64,000 nucleotides of DNA from Thiomicrospira sp. ALE5 (GTDB lineage Bacteria > Pseudomonadota > Gammaproteobacteria > Thiomicrospirales > Thiomicrospiraceae), in assembly GCF_900112445.1 (NCBI RefSeq), contig NZ_FOYY01000004.1, positions 124,001 to 188,000 of the forward strand, given 5' to 3'. The notes under the pieces are model-generated. The model ran no database searches, was not told where the DNA came from, and was given only the letters and a program-made list of their open reading frames with translations. Shown piece after piece: positions 1 through 8,081 of this stretch (position 1 is the first letter of the stretch; each line of letters opens with the position of its first letter). Position numbers and translations under genes: made by a program.

Positions 1-1060
1 GAATCTCTTGCGCCGCATCATAAGTGGCGCGGCCAATACCGAACTTAATACCCGTGGTGTAATAATGAAAATCATCAATTTTGTCATCAATCGAGTTGTA
101 TTTAGAGTAGGTGCCCGGTGTCCGTTCTGGTGAGGCTTCAAAACCGCCGTGTTCATGTGCATAGTAGTAGCAACTTTGTGGGTGCCATTTAAGGTAATAA
201 CCAAGATAGTGCACCTCGACTCCGGTTTCTTTTAAGTGTTGTGGGTCGGCAGGCATATAGGGCTCCAAGTCGGCTTTGCTTAAACCAAAGTCTTGTTTAA
301 GTGACTGTAGTGACACCCCGCCGATATTAATCTCCGCTTCATCTGTCAGCGCAAAATAATCCCAGTCTCGTTGCGCCTTCTGCGTGTCTTCTTTAGGATT
401 ACCATACTCTGCTTCATTTTCACCAAAAAACACCAACGGGATATTCAACATGGCTGCCATTTTAGGGGCCAAGGCCTTTTGCCCAATCATAAAGGCTTGA
501 AACGGATGAAACAGTTTCTCCACTGATAAGCGAGTTAACAAACGGTGCACTCGCCCGTTTGGTGTCATCAACTGATTATCAAACCCCGCATGAATCCAAC
601 GTTGGAAATTTCGCCAACCCCATTCGGTATAAATATGTGGCGCCCAGGTAACGGTGAACGGGTGCATGCCATACTTTTCTTTAAGGATATGCGATGCATA
701 AAAACTGTCTTTACCACCAGAGCCAGGAAGAAGGCAATCATAAGAACCGTCTTTCGATCTGTGTTTGTCACACAGTGCCTTTAACTCTTCTTCACGCATT
801 CCCCAGTCAATGGTGTGTTCTTTTTCTTCCGCAACACGACAGGCATCACACACCCCTTCTTCATCAAAATGAATCGTGGCTTTTTTTGAGTCTTTGGTGT
901 GTTTGTATTCGACAGCGGAATTCGGTCGTTGATTTGAAATGGTACATTTTTTACAGAACTTCACTTCTCTGGGTAGGCCGTACTTCACTTCGAGTTGATC
1001 ATCGGGCAACTCAAATTGAGATAAATCGACGGGCTGAGGTTTGGCAATAATAAAAGTCAT
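1..1060 (-). CDS. N-acetyl sugar amidotransferase (PseA/WbpG/PtmG-like), 3' end beyond window
   Basis: I translated this from an ATG at 1060; it stays open to the window edge, giving about 353 residues of a family usually near 370-380, so only a short C-terminus is missing. A CxxC pair lies at residues 36 and 39 and another at 71 and 74, as in the zinc-binding N-terminus of the family. A PP-loop ATP-pyrophosphatase motif (PGSGGKDSF) sits around residues 112-120. These enzymes use ATP and an ammonia donor to turn an N-acetyl group on a sugar into an acetamidino group. Next to legG and legI the likely substrate is a legionaminic-acid-type nonulosonate, as proposed for Campylobacter PtmG; a pseudaminic-acid role is less likely. 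It is the last gene of the same-strand cluster, 80 bases after legG. Confidence 0.85.
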   Translation of the reverse strand, partial: MTFIIAKPQPVDLSQFELPDDQLEVKYGLPREVKFCKKCTISNQRPNSAVEYKHTKDSKKATIHFDEEGVCDACRVAEEKEHTIDWGMREEELKALCDKHRSKDGSYDCLLPGSGGKDSFYASHILKEKYGMHPFTVTWAPHIYTEWGWRNFQRWIHAGFDNQLMTPNGRVHRLLTRLSVEKLFHPFQAFMIGQKALAPKMAAMLNIPLVFFGENEAEYGNPKEDTQKAQRDWDYFALTDEAEINIGGVSLQSLKQDFGLSKADLEPYMPADPQHLKETGVEVHYLGYYLKWHPQSCYYYAHEHGGFEASPERTPGTYSKYNSIDDKIDDFHYYTTGIKFGIGRATYDAAQEI

Positions 1061-1121
1061 AAAATATCCCTTGTTTTTTTTAATCTGAAAGCCCAAATTC
1101 ACAAAAAACTCTTCTAAATAA

Positions 1122-1138
1122 TTAAAATTTTCACGCCA
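1122..1138. repeat. AT-rich imperfect direct repeat, left copy
   Basis: TTAAAATTTTC-A-CGCCA in the gap between legG and the amidotransferase gene. A near-identical copy (TTAAAATTTTC-TT-CGCCA) lies at 4198-4215, in the gap before the ORF6N-type gene. The pair brackets legG plus the two-gene cassette. The match could be chance in AT-rich spacers. Confidence 0.4.
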
Positions 1139-1140
1139 CC

Positions 1141-2331
1141 TCAAAACATAGGTAGGTTACAAAAGCTTTTCTTTAAATGGTCTATTTGATTGTGTTTTTT
1201 AATAACCGCCAAAATCTGCTGGCTAGCCAATCCATCCCCGTAAGGATTGATTGTTTGAGACAATACTGACTCAAACTCCTTAGAAAAGGCTTTCTCTAAC
1301 GCATTGGCAATGGCTTCTGTTTCAGCCTCACAGTCAATCACACTACCCGCTCTTAAGCGCCCTTTTTGTCTATCGCCAATATTGATCGTTGGCTTTCTAA
1401 AACTTGGCACTTCCAATAATCCACTTGAGCTATTGCCCACGACTGCATCAACAAATTGCAATGCACTTAGGTAGCGCAACTGTCCCAACGAAGCAAACGC
1501 AACCGATTTATGTGGATTTTGGCTAACGTAATGGCCAATCATTTGATTGATAGCGCGCCCGTCAGTATCACTATTCGCTTTTGTAAAAATAATGTTCGTA
1601 TTTTTTAACCCATCAATGGCGTTTAATACAGCCTGAAACTGTGATGTAGCTGACGCATTATCTAGGGTTACTGGGTGATAAGTTACAAGCAAATTGCGTT
1701 CCGCTAACTTAAAATCAATTGAATCTTCAAACTCTGACTTGGATAACAGCTTTAACCGTTTGATATTTTCTATCCCTAACCCACCGACATTAAATACTCT
1801 ATAGGGTGACTCACCAAGTTGAATGACACGCTGGCGATAGGGTTCTGCGGCAGTAAAATGCCAATAGGCCATTTTAGTAATACTATGACGGATTGCTTCA
1901 TCAATCGCACCCTCTGTGGTTTCACCTCCATGCAAATGCGCAATAGGAATCCGCGCAATCATGGCGGCGGATGCGGCTGAGAAGATTTCGTAGCGATCAC
2001 CGAGTAGCACAACCAGGTCTGGTTGCAGTTCTTCATAGGCCTCGGCAAAGGAAATTTGCGCCAATCCCATCGATTTTGAAATGCCGACTGCGGTATCGGA
2101 GGACAACAGCATTTCGATTTTTTTATCAATCTTGAAGTCTTTTTCAACCTCTTTATAAGTCAAACCGAATTCTGGCGACAAGTGCATTCCGGTTACAATC
2201 ACTTGCAACTGCAATTCTGTCTCTTGTTCAATAGCCTTCATTAACCAATACAGCAATCCGTATTCAGCACGGGTTCCGGTAACGACACAGATTTTTTTTG
2301 TTTTTTGGTTATTCACTGATAGCTTCCTCAA
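1141..2331 (-). CDS. legG: UDP/GDP-N,N'-diacetylbacillosamine 2-epimerase, hydrolysing (NeuC/LegG)
   Basis: This is a 396-residue member of the hydrolysing UDP-GlcNAc 2-epimerase family. The N-terminal VVTGTRAEYGLL motif, the LLGDRYE and HLHGGE motifs near the middle and the GNSSSG motif in the C-terminal half are typical of NeuC/LegG rather than WecB. In the legionaminate pathway it removes the nucleotide and inverts C2 of the bacillosamine sugar to give the mannose-configured substrate of LegI. Its start overlaps the end of the DUF1016 nuclease gene by 23 bases, so it appears to be read through from the inserted cassette. Family assignment is secure; the exact substrate is inferred from the neighbours legB and legC. 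Confidence 0.9.
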   Translation of the reverse strand: MRKLSVNNQKTKKICVVTGTRAEYGLLYWLMKAIEQETELQLQVIVTGMHLSPEFGLTYKEVEKDFKIDKKIEMLLSSDTAVGISKSMGLAQISFAEAYEELQPDLVVLLGDRYEIFSAASAAMIARIPIAHLHGGETTEGAIDEAIRHSITKMAYWHFTAAEPYRQRVIQLGESPYRVFNVGGLGIENIKRLKLLSKSEFEDSIDFKLAERNLLVTYHPVTLDNASATSQFQAVLNAIDGLKNTNIIFTKANSDTDGRAINQMIGHYVSQNPHKSVAFASLGQLRYLSALQFVDAVVGNSSSGLLEVPSFRKPTINIGDRQKGRLRAGSVIDCEAETEAIANALEKAFSKEFESVLSQTINPYGDGLASQQILAVIKKHNQIDHLKKSFCNLPMF

Positions 2332-3319
2332 GCAGTTCTTTTAGCTCTTCTTTGTTCGGCAGTAGCGTTTGATATTTGCTGGCAAAAATTTGATTATTGT
2401 TTTCCGGTAAGGTCATTTCCACCAAAGCTTTGCTTTTGTCTTTGCATAAGACGATGCCGATAGTTGGATTTTCGTAGTCTTGTTTTTCTGTGCGATCAAA
2501 GTAGTTTACGTACATCATGAGTTGGCCTAAGTCTTGATGCTTGAGTTCGCCGATTTTTAAGTCGATGACGACAAAACATTTTAGCAGGCGGTTATAAAAA
2601 ACGAGGTCAACATAGAAGTGTTTTTCATCAATGGTGATCTTTTTTTGCCGCGCTACGAAGGTAAAGCCTTTGCCGAGTTCGAGCAGGAAGTTTTCGAGTT
2701 TGTCGATGAGGCGCTGCTCTAGTTCGCTTTCGCTGTAATTTGCTAAAACGGGCAGGCCGACAAATTCGAGAATGTAGGGATCTTTAATTAGGTCGCTGGG
2801 GGATTCGATAATCTGCCCTTGTGTGGCGAGCTGTTGGACTGTGTTTTTTTCGCTGCTGAGTTGTAGCCTTTCGAATAGGCCTGTATTGAATTGACGTTTG
2901 AGTTCTTTTAGGCTCCAGCGGTTGTTGGAGGCTTCGATTTCGTAAAAACGGCGCTCGTTTGGGTTGCTGATGCGCGTTAGGAAAATGAAGTGCGACCAGC
3001 TTAGGGTGAAATTCCGAGAAGGCGTCTCGGAATTTGAATAGGCGAGGTAAAAACGACGCATGTTTTCAAGGTTATCAACCGAAAAGCCTTTCCCAAATTC
3101 CTGTGTCAGTTCGTCCGATAGATTTTTGATGAGCATGGCACCGTATTGCGCCCGCGCTTGGCCTTGCTGTTCTTGCTCGACAATACGACGACCGATTTCC
3201 CAGTAGGTTTGGGTCATGGTTTGGTTGATAGTTTGATAGACTTTGTTACGCGCACCGTGAAGCAGTGCTTTGATGTCGCTGTAAAAGTCAGTTTGTGCGA
3301 TATGGGTCGGCGTTGTCAT
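2309..3319 (-). CDS. DUF1016 (YhcG-type) PDDEXK nuclease-fold protein
   Basis: A 336-residue protein. The N-terminal domain (about 15-150) has the YWEIGRRIVEQEQ and YGAMLIKNLSDELTQEFG blocks of DUF1016. The C-terminal domain (about 180-330) is a PDDEXK nuclease fold with D238 in YVDLVFYN, D253-x-K255 in VVIDLKIGE, and a downstream Q266, so the catalytic set looks intact. The cellular role of this family is unsettled; members travel with restriction-modification, defence and mobile-element genes. Its ATG overlaps the TGA of the upstream ORF6N-chimera by four bases (ATGA at 3316-3319), so the two are probably co-translated. It sits inside a sugar-biosynthesis operon, which metabolism does not explain; acquisition as a cassette is the simplest reading. 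Confidence 0.85.
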   Translation of the reverse strand: MTTPTHIAQTDFYSDIKALLHGARNKVYQTINQTMTQTYWEIGRRIVEQEQQGQARAQYGAMLIKNLSDELTQEFGKGFSVDNLENMRRFYLAYSNSETPSRNFTLSWSHFIFLTRISNPNERRFYEIEASNNRWSLKELKRQFNTGLFERLQLSSEKNTVQQLATQGQIIESPSDLIKDPYILEFVGLPVLANYSESELEQRLIDKLENFLLELGKGFTFVARQKKITIDEKHFYVDLVFYNRLLKCFVVIDLKIGELKHQDLGQLMMYVNYFDRTEKQDYENPTIGIVLCKDKSKALVEMTLPENNNQIFASKYQTLLPNKEELKELLEEAISE

Positions 3320-4185
3320 TGTTTTTTAGCATCCAACAGGTGTTTGGCGTTTTCCACATTTAATTTGTATGCCTGATTCCTGGCTGTTGGATTGTCGGGC
3401 TGGGTCATTTCGATATATTCTATGTCCAACAAGTGTGAGATGGCACGTTTAAAATTACCTGTTTTGCTTTTGTAACCCAGTGCCTCTAACAACTGCATAC
3501 TTGTTTTTATGCCAGATTGCAACGCTTTTAAGATTCCTTGCTCTGTTTGATTTAATACTTGAACACTTTCTTGGGCCTTATCTTGGGCCTTGTGCACTGT
3601 AAGAAAAAAACACCCCGCTTTGACTTCAAACTTAGGAGCAAGCAGGCCTGCTTGTTGGCATTTTTCAATGATATCGGTGGTGCCGGTTCCGGCTTTTTCG
3701 ATGTATTTTGCGAGGAACATCGGCTCAGCTAACAATGGATTGACCGGATGAGAGCTATGCGGTTGGGCGAGGTCTTGTAAGTTGATGCCTTTTGGCAGTT
3801 GCCCGGGATTCCAAACCTCTAGCCGGTCACTGTAAAGCACGACTTCCACGCTGGCAAGACTGGTGTAATCGCGGTGGACGATGGGATTGACAATCTCTTC
3901 GCTGACCACTTCTTTAGGGATGTCATATCCACAGGCGGTTCTTCTGCCACCGTGTCCACTTGAGGTCACAATTTGTGACTTCAAGTTTTCAAACTCTTGT
4001 TGAGTCAACTGAAAGCAGTAACGTTCTGGAAACCGTAAGATGTTTCGTTTTACTGCTTGATTTAGTGCCTTGGTTTGTACGCCGTACAATTGCGCCAAAT
4101 CACGATCCAGCATGACTTGCGTATTGCGAATCGCGTAAATTTTAGACTGCACAAGCTGATAGTCTGTTGGCGTTAAGTTTTCCAT
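3316..4185 (-). CDS. Chimeric ORF6N-domain / COG2865-like ATPase C-terminal protein
   Basis: A 289-residue protein built from two unrelated parts. Residues 1-80 match the ORF6N (phage KilA-N-like) DNA-binding domain, including IRNTQVMLDRDLAQLYGV and NILRFPERYCFQLT. From about residue 86 it reads like the C-terminal half of COG2865/AlbA-type transcriptional regulators with a GHKL-like ATPase segment: IPKEVVSEEIVNPIVHRDYT, DRLEVWNPGQLPKGI and EKAGTGTTDIIE. Residues 205-285 form a probable winged helix. The AlbA_2 domain normally at the front of COG2865 proteins is missing, and the ORF6N domain is cut just after SQIVTSS. It may be a deletion-born fusion or a true chimera; no frameshift is needed. 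It is coupled to the DUF1016 gene by ATGA. Function unknown, probably DNA-binding. Confidence 0.7.
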   Translation of the reverse strand: MENLTPTDYQLVQSKIYAIRNTQVMLDRDLAQLYGVQTKALNQAVKRNILRFPERYCFQLTQQEFENLKSQIVTSSGHGGRRTACGYDIPKEVVSEEIVNPIVHRDYTSLASVEVVLYSDRLEVWNPGQLPKGINLQDLAQPHSSHPVNPLLAEPMFLAKYIEKAGTGTTDIIEKCQQAGLLAPKFEVKAGCFFLTVHKAQDKAQESVQVLNQTEQGILKALQSGIKTSMQLLEALGYKSKTGNFKRAISHLLDIEYIEMTQPDNPTARNQAYKLNVENAKHLLDAKKQ

Positions 4186-4197
4186 AGAGTGTTCTTT

Positions 4198-4222
4198 TTA
4201 AAATTTTCTTCGCCATCTGGCG
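4198..4222. repeat. Direct-repeat copy followed by a perfect 12-base palindrome
   Basis: The right copy of the TTAAAATTTTC..CGCCA repeat (4198-4215) runs into CGCCATCTGGCG (4211-4222), a perfect palindrome followed by TTTT on the plus strand. It lies between the end of legI and the start of the ORF6N-type gene. It could be a weak terminator or a relic of cassette insertion. There is no T-run on the minus strand, the direction of the operon, which argues against termination there. Confidence 0.4.
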
Positions 4223-4232
4223 TTTTCGTAAT

Positions 4233-5234
4233 TCATATCAACTCGTCAGCTTGGTAGTCTTTGTGCGCGACTTGGCCGATGATGTCGTTCCAGCGCATTG
4301 GCGAGATACCCAGGCCTGGTCGTTTGACGGTGAGGTTGTGTTCGCTAAAGATGTCGCCTTTTTTAATTTCGGTTAGGGCAACGAGGCTTTTTCTGGCGAC
4401 CTGCCTATTTTTTTGTTCTGTGGCGGTTGGGCGTTTGATGCCATCACCCAGCGCGATTTCGATATTGCGAATGGCTTGCACCATCGCTTGCAGTTCTTGC
4501 GGCTCTAGGCTGGCTTTGTGATCGGGGCCGGGTAGGTTTTTATCGAGCGTAAAGTGTTTTTCGATAATCGATGCGCCTAAAGCCACCGCCGCGGTCGGCA
4601 CTTCGATGCCCGGCGTGTGATCAGAGTAGCCCACCTTGACTCTGAATGCCTGTGCAATGGTTTGCATGGCGGTTAGGTTGACGTCTTGCATTTGGGTTGG
4701 GTAGTCGGTGGTGGCGTGCAAAAGGGTTATATTATCTTTATCTGTGCCCGATTCGATTAACAGGCTTAAAGCCGCTTCAATGTCTGCGAGCGTTGCCATA
4801 CCCGATGAGAGCACGATTTGTTTGTTGTACGCGCCAACCATTTTTAAATACGGATAGTTAGTAATCTCACCCGATGGAATTTTAAACCGCTTCACACCTA
4901 GGCTGTTTAAAAACTGAATGCTCGGTAAATCAAACGGCGTGGACATAAATTCAATCTGTTTTTGCTGGCAATAACCAACCAATTCATGATGATCCGCTTC
5001 GCTGAGTTCGAGGCGTTTTAGCATAGCAAACTGGCTTTCTTGTTTACCAGTATTGACAATTTGATAGTCGGCTTGTTGTGCGGATTGGGTGACGAGATTT
5101 TCTGCTTTAAAGGTTTGAAATTTGACCGCATCCGCGCCACACTCAGCCGCCACATCAACCAGTTGTTTTGCCATGTCTAACGAGCCATTATGATTAACGC
5201 CGGCTTCGGCAATAATAAAAACTGAATGTTTCAT
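4233..5234 (-). CDS. legI: N,N'-diacetyllegionaminic acid synthase (NeuB family)
   Basis: The enzyme condenses phosphoenolpyruvate with a 2,4-diacetamido-trideoxy-mannose sugar to form the nine-carbon acid. I use the ATG at 5234 (MKHSVFIIAEAGVNHNG), giving 333 residues; an upstream in-frame start at 5270 adds 12 residues that lie inside legH and match nothing in the family. The NeuB TIM-barrel motifs are present (AEAGVNHNGS, GADAVKFQTF, YSDHTPG, EKHFTLDK), followed by a C-terminal SAF/antifreeze-like domain ending WNDIIGQVAHKDYQADELI. The start overlaps the legH stop by four bases (5231-5234). Legionaminate rather than sialate is inferred from legB and legC; the family alone does not decide it. 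Confidence 0.9.
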   Translation of the reverse strand: MKHSVFIIAEAGVNHNGSLDMAKQLVDVAAECGADAVKFQTFKAENLVTQSAQQADYQIVNTGKQESQFAMLKRLELSEADHHELVGYCQQKQIEFMSTPFDLPSIQFLNSLGVKRFKIPSGEITNYPYLKMVGAYNKQIVLSSGMATLADIEAALSLLIESGTDKDNITLLHATTDYPTQMQDVNLTAMQTIAQAFRVKVGYSDHTPGIEVPTAAVALGASIIEKHFTLDKNLPGPDHKASLEPQELQAMVQAIRNIEIALGDGIKRPTATEQKNRQVARKSLVALTEIKKGDIFSEHNLTVKRPGLGISPMRWNDIIGQVAHKDYQADELI

Positions 5235-5875
5235 TTCGACTCCAATAAACGCCCTTGATTTACATAACAACCAGGCCTGGTGATGTTATTTAAAATTAAC
5301 GCGCCCGCGCCAATCATCACATTGTCGGCCAGTTCTACACCTTGTTTAATCACCGCGCCGCTGCCGATAAAACAACCGCGCCCGATTTTGACGTCCCCGT
5401 TAATTTTGGCACCGGTAGCAATATGGCAATCATCGCCAATCACTACATCATGTTCAATTAACGCTTGGCTATTGATAATCCCGTTTTGACCTATTTGTGC
5501 GCCAGCATTCACCAACACCTGATGCATCACAATTGTACCCACCCCAATGGTGGCATGCTGTGAAACATAGGCTAAGGGAGATACCAGGCCTGGTTGTTTA
5601 TAGCCTAGCGTTTTGAGTTGTTCAAATAATCTCACCCTAGCTTCGGAAGACCGAATTTGCCCGATGGTTACCAAGGCATAATCGTATTGTTTTCGCAGTT
5701 CAGGCAAATCCTCATCACAGCCAATCACCGGATAACCCAACACCGTTTTCACCCCGGAGTCTTGGCGGTCGATAATCCCCGCAATCTGCCATTCACCTAT
5801 CTGCTCAATGACATCAATACAGGCCTTGCAATGCCCGCCGGCCCCAACCAATATAATCGGCGTTTTAGCCATCAC
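5231..5875 (-). CDS. legH: Sugar N-acetyltransferase (NeuD/LegH/PglD family)
   Basis: A 214-residue protein with an N-terminal Rossmann-like sugar-nucleotide binding domain (IILVGAGGHCKACIDVIEQ, residues 6-24) and a C-terminal left-handed beta-helix of hexapeptide repeats (about 105-205), as in PglD and NeuD. It should acetylate the C4 amino group made by LegC, using acetyl-CoA. The ORF begins with two Met codons (5875 and 5872); either is possible. It overlaps the end of legC by up to 11 bases and shares ATGA with legI, so the block is tightly coupled. Confidence 0.85.
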   Translation of the reverse strand: MMAKTPIILVGAGGHCKACIDVIEQIGEWQIAGIIDRQDSGVKTVLGYPVIGCDEDLPELRKQYDYALVTIGQIRSSEARVRLFEQLKTLGYKQPGLVSPLAYVSQHATIGVGTIVMHQVLVNAGAQIGQNGIINSQALIEHDVVIGDDCHIATGAKINGDVKIGRGCFIGSGAVIKQGVELADNVMIGAGALILNNITRPGCYVNQGRLLESK

Positions 5876-7037
5876 AGCGCACCCCGCTTGGCAAATTCAC
5901 CACCCGCTCTGCCAACCAGTCGGTATTCGTCATGTCGGTGCGCAAACAATCGGCATAGATTGCCAGTTGATGCATCGGTGTCCATAAAGGCCTAGTTTGA
6001 ATATCTTGGCGGTTAGTAAATTCTAAAAACGCGTTACGTTCGGCTTCAGACTCGCATAACAGCGCGTTCAGCCAGTAATTCGATTGAGTGTTTGTTGGTT
6101 CGTTCAGTACCACCAGGCCTGGTTGTAGTTGATACGCCTTCGCCAAAGCGCGCTTTTCTGTCAAAAAAGCCGGCAACTTTTGCATTTGTGCTACGCCCAG
6201 CGCGGCATTAATATTCGGCATCCGCAAATTATAAGCCGGCTCATCGTGTTCAAATAACCAAGCATGCGGCATTTTGGCGGTGGTGCTTAAGTGTTTGGCG
6301 TGACGAGCGAGTTCGGCATTATCGGTAATCAGCATGCCACCTCCACCGGTGGTGATGACTTTATTGCCGTTAAAACTAAACACCCCAAATTGACCAAAAC
6401 GTCCGGTATGCTGACCTTGATAAAAACTGCCTAAACTTTCAGCCGCATCTTCTACCAGCGCAATATGGTGTCGGTTACAAGTTTCTAAAATCGCGTCAAT
6501 ACGGGAGGGAAAACCCAAGGTGTGCATCGGCACACAAGCGCGAATCACCCGACCGGTTTGGCGATGCACGCATTGACCGTTTTGCTGTGCCGTCTGTTCG
6601 GTTAAAAATTGGTTGAGCGATTGCGGACACATGCCCAAGGTTTCGCGTTCAACATCAACAAACACCGGTTCAGCTTGATGCATTTTGATCGCGTTCGGCG
6701 TAGCGACAAAGGATAAGGATTGCGTGATGACCAGCTCATTTGCCTGCAAGCCAATCACCTTTAACGCCAAATACAATCCCATCGTGCCGTTCACCACCGC
6801 CACCGCGTGTTTGGCGCCGGTAAAATCGGCAACTTGTTGTTCAAACTCGGTCACGTATTGCCCGACCGATGAAACAAAAGTCGAGTCAATACAATCCACC
6901 ACTAAACGTTTTTCGGCCTCGTCAAAACAGGGCGCATGTAATGGAATTAACCCTTCCGCTTGCTGATAATGTTGGCGCATAAACGCCATCATAGACAACC
7001 AGGCCTGCTTGCTCTTAAGGGTATGGTGATTAGACAT
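5865..7037 (-). CDS. legC: PLP-dependent sugar aminotransferase (DegT/DnrJ/EryC1 family, LegC)
   Basis: A 390-residue DegT/DnrJ-type aminotransferase that moves an amino group from glutamate to C4 of the 4-keto sugar made by LegB. The PLP-binding lysine is K226 in SFNGNKVITTGGGGML, and the aspartate contacting the pyridine nitrogen is D197 in VEDAAESLG. The LegC-specific N-terminal stretch (about 25 residues before the core) is present. It overlaps legB by eight bases upstream and legH by eleven downstream. The family is certain; the LegC subtype follows from the neighbours and overall length. Confidence 0.88.
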   Translation of the reverse strand: MSNHHTLKSKQAWLSMMAFMRQHYQQAEGLIPLHAPCFDEAEKRLVVDCIDSTFVSSVGQYVTEFEQQVADFTGAKHAVAVVNGTMGLYLALKVIGLQANELVITQSLSFVATPNAIKMHQAEPVFVDVERETLGMCPQSLNQFLTEQTAQQNGQCVHRQTGRVIRACVPMHTLGFPSRIDAILETCNRHHIALVEDAAESLGSFYQGQHTGRFGQFGVFSFNGNKVITTGGGGMLITDNAELARHAKHLSTTAKMPHAWLFEHDEPAYNLRMPNINAALGVAQMQKLPAFLTEKRALAKAYQLQPGLVVLNEPTNTQSNYWLNALLCESEAERNAFLEFTNRQDIQTRPLWTPMHQLAIYADCLRTDMTNTDWLAERVVNLPSGVRCDG

Positions 7038-8028
7038 TATAAAGCCCAGTTTTATAGGCTTTTAGGTTTTGTGGCTGAACAAACCAGTTGATGGTTTGTT
7101 GCAGTCCGTTTTCCAGTGATGTGGTTGGGCTGTAGCCGGTCAAGGTTTTTAATTTGGTGTTATCCCCCCACAAACGAAACACCTCAGAATCTTTCGGTCT
7201 GAGACGTTGCGCATCCTGCACAAACTCGACGTTTGAACCCATTAAACGCTTAATCAACTCCAAGGTATCTTGAACCGAAATCTCGTAATTTGAGCTGATA
7301 TTCACGGTTTCGCCAATCGTGTTATCGCTCGTCATTAATGCCATCATGCCTTGGCAGGTATCGGCAACATAATTAAAATCACGCGTTGGCGTGGTATCGC
7401 CTAACTGAATTTGAGTTTGACCAGCGGCAATCTGACCAATAATAGTCGGAATTACCGCCCGCGCCGATTGCCTTGGGCCATAGGTATTAAACGGTCGCGC
7501 AATCGTCACAGGCGTTTCAAACGCCAAAAAATACGACATCGCCATCGCATCCGCGCCGATTTTACTCGCGCTGTAAGGCGATTGCGGTTGCATCGGATGG
7601 CTTTCATCAATCGGAACATATTGCGCTGTGCCGTAGGTTTCCGAGGTGGAGGTATGCATAAAGCGGCGCACGTTTTGATCCCGCGCTGCCTGCACCATAT
7701 TTAACGTCCCGGTCACGTTGGTATCGACATAAGAGCCAGGAGCAGCATAGGAGTAAGGTATCGCGATTAACGCCGCCAGATGAAACACGGTATCGATATT
7801 TTTGCAGATTGTTTGACACAAAAACGGATCTCGAATGTCGCCGCTGATAATCTCCATTTCATCGGCTAGGACCGATTGATCCAGCCAGCCCCAACTATTA
7901 AACGAGTTATACTGTACCAATGCTCGCACATCTGCGCCCGCCATCACAAGGGCTTCAACTAAATGCGACCCAATAAAGCCATCAGCACCGGTCACTAAAA
8001 CTTTTTTGCCTTGCCAGAATGTTGCCAT
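7030..8028 (-). CDS. legB: NDP-N-acetylglucosamine 4,6-dehydratase (LegB-type SDR)
   Basis: A 332-residue extended short-chain dehydrogenase with an N-terminal NAD-binding GxxGxxG (VTGADGFIGSHLVE) and the catalytic YxxxK (YSASKIGAD) near residue 150, preceded by TSTSETYGTA. The motif set and the DVRALVQYNSFNSWGWLD segment are characteristic of LegB, which converts a nucleotide-linked GlcNAc to its 4-keto-6-deoxy form. It is the first gene of the sugar block, 53 bases after the lytic transglycosylase on the same strand. I see no terminator in that gap, so flagellar transcription could run into it. Confidence 0.88.
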   Translation of the reverse strand: MATFWQGKKVLVTGADGFIGSHLVEALVMAGADVRALVQYNSFNSWGWLDQSVLADEMEIISGDIRDPFLCQTICKNIDTVFHLAALIAIPYSYAAPGSYVDTNVTGTLNMVQAARDQNVRRFMHTSTSETYGTAQYVPIDESHPMQPQSPYSASKIGADAMAMSYFLAFETPVTIARPFNTYGPRQSARAVIPTIIGQIAAGQTQIQLGDTTPTRDFNYVADTCQGMMALMTSDNTIGETVNISSNYEISVQDTLELIKRLMGSNVEFVQDAQRLRPKDSEVFRLWGDNTKLKTLTGYSPTTSLENGLQQTINWFVQPQNLKAYKTGLYNV

Positions 8029-8081
8029 TTAAACGTCCAATCAAATAAATTTTAAGTATCTCAACTCAAAAACAGATTTCC

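Noticed and set aside
545-1050. Small plus-strand ORFs and one minus-strand ORF at 545-1050
   Set aside because: They are shadows of the amidotransferase gene, which reads continuously on the minus strand from 1060 to the window edge with clear motifs.
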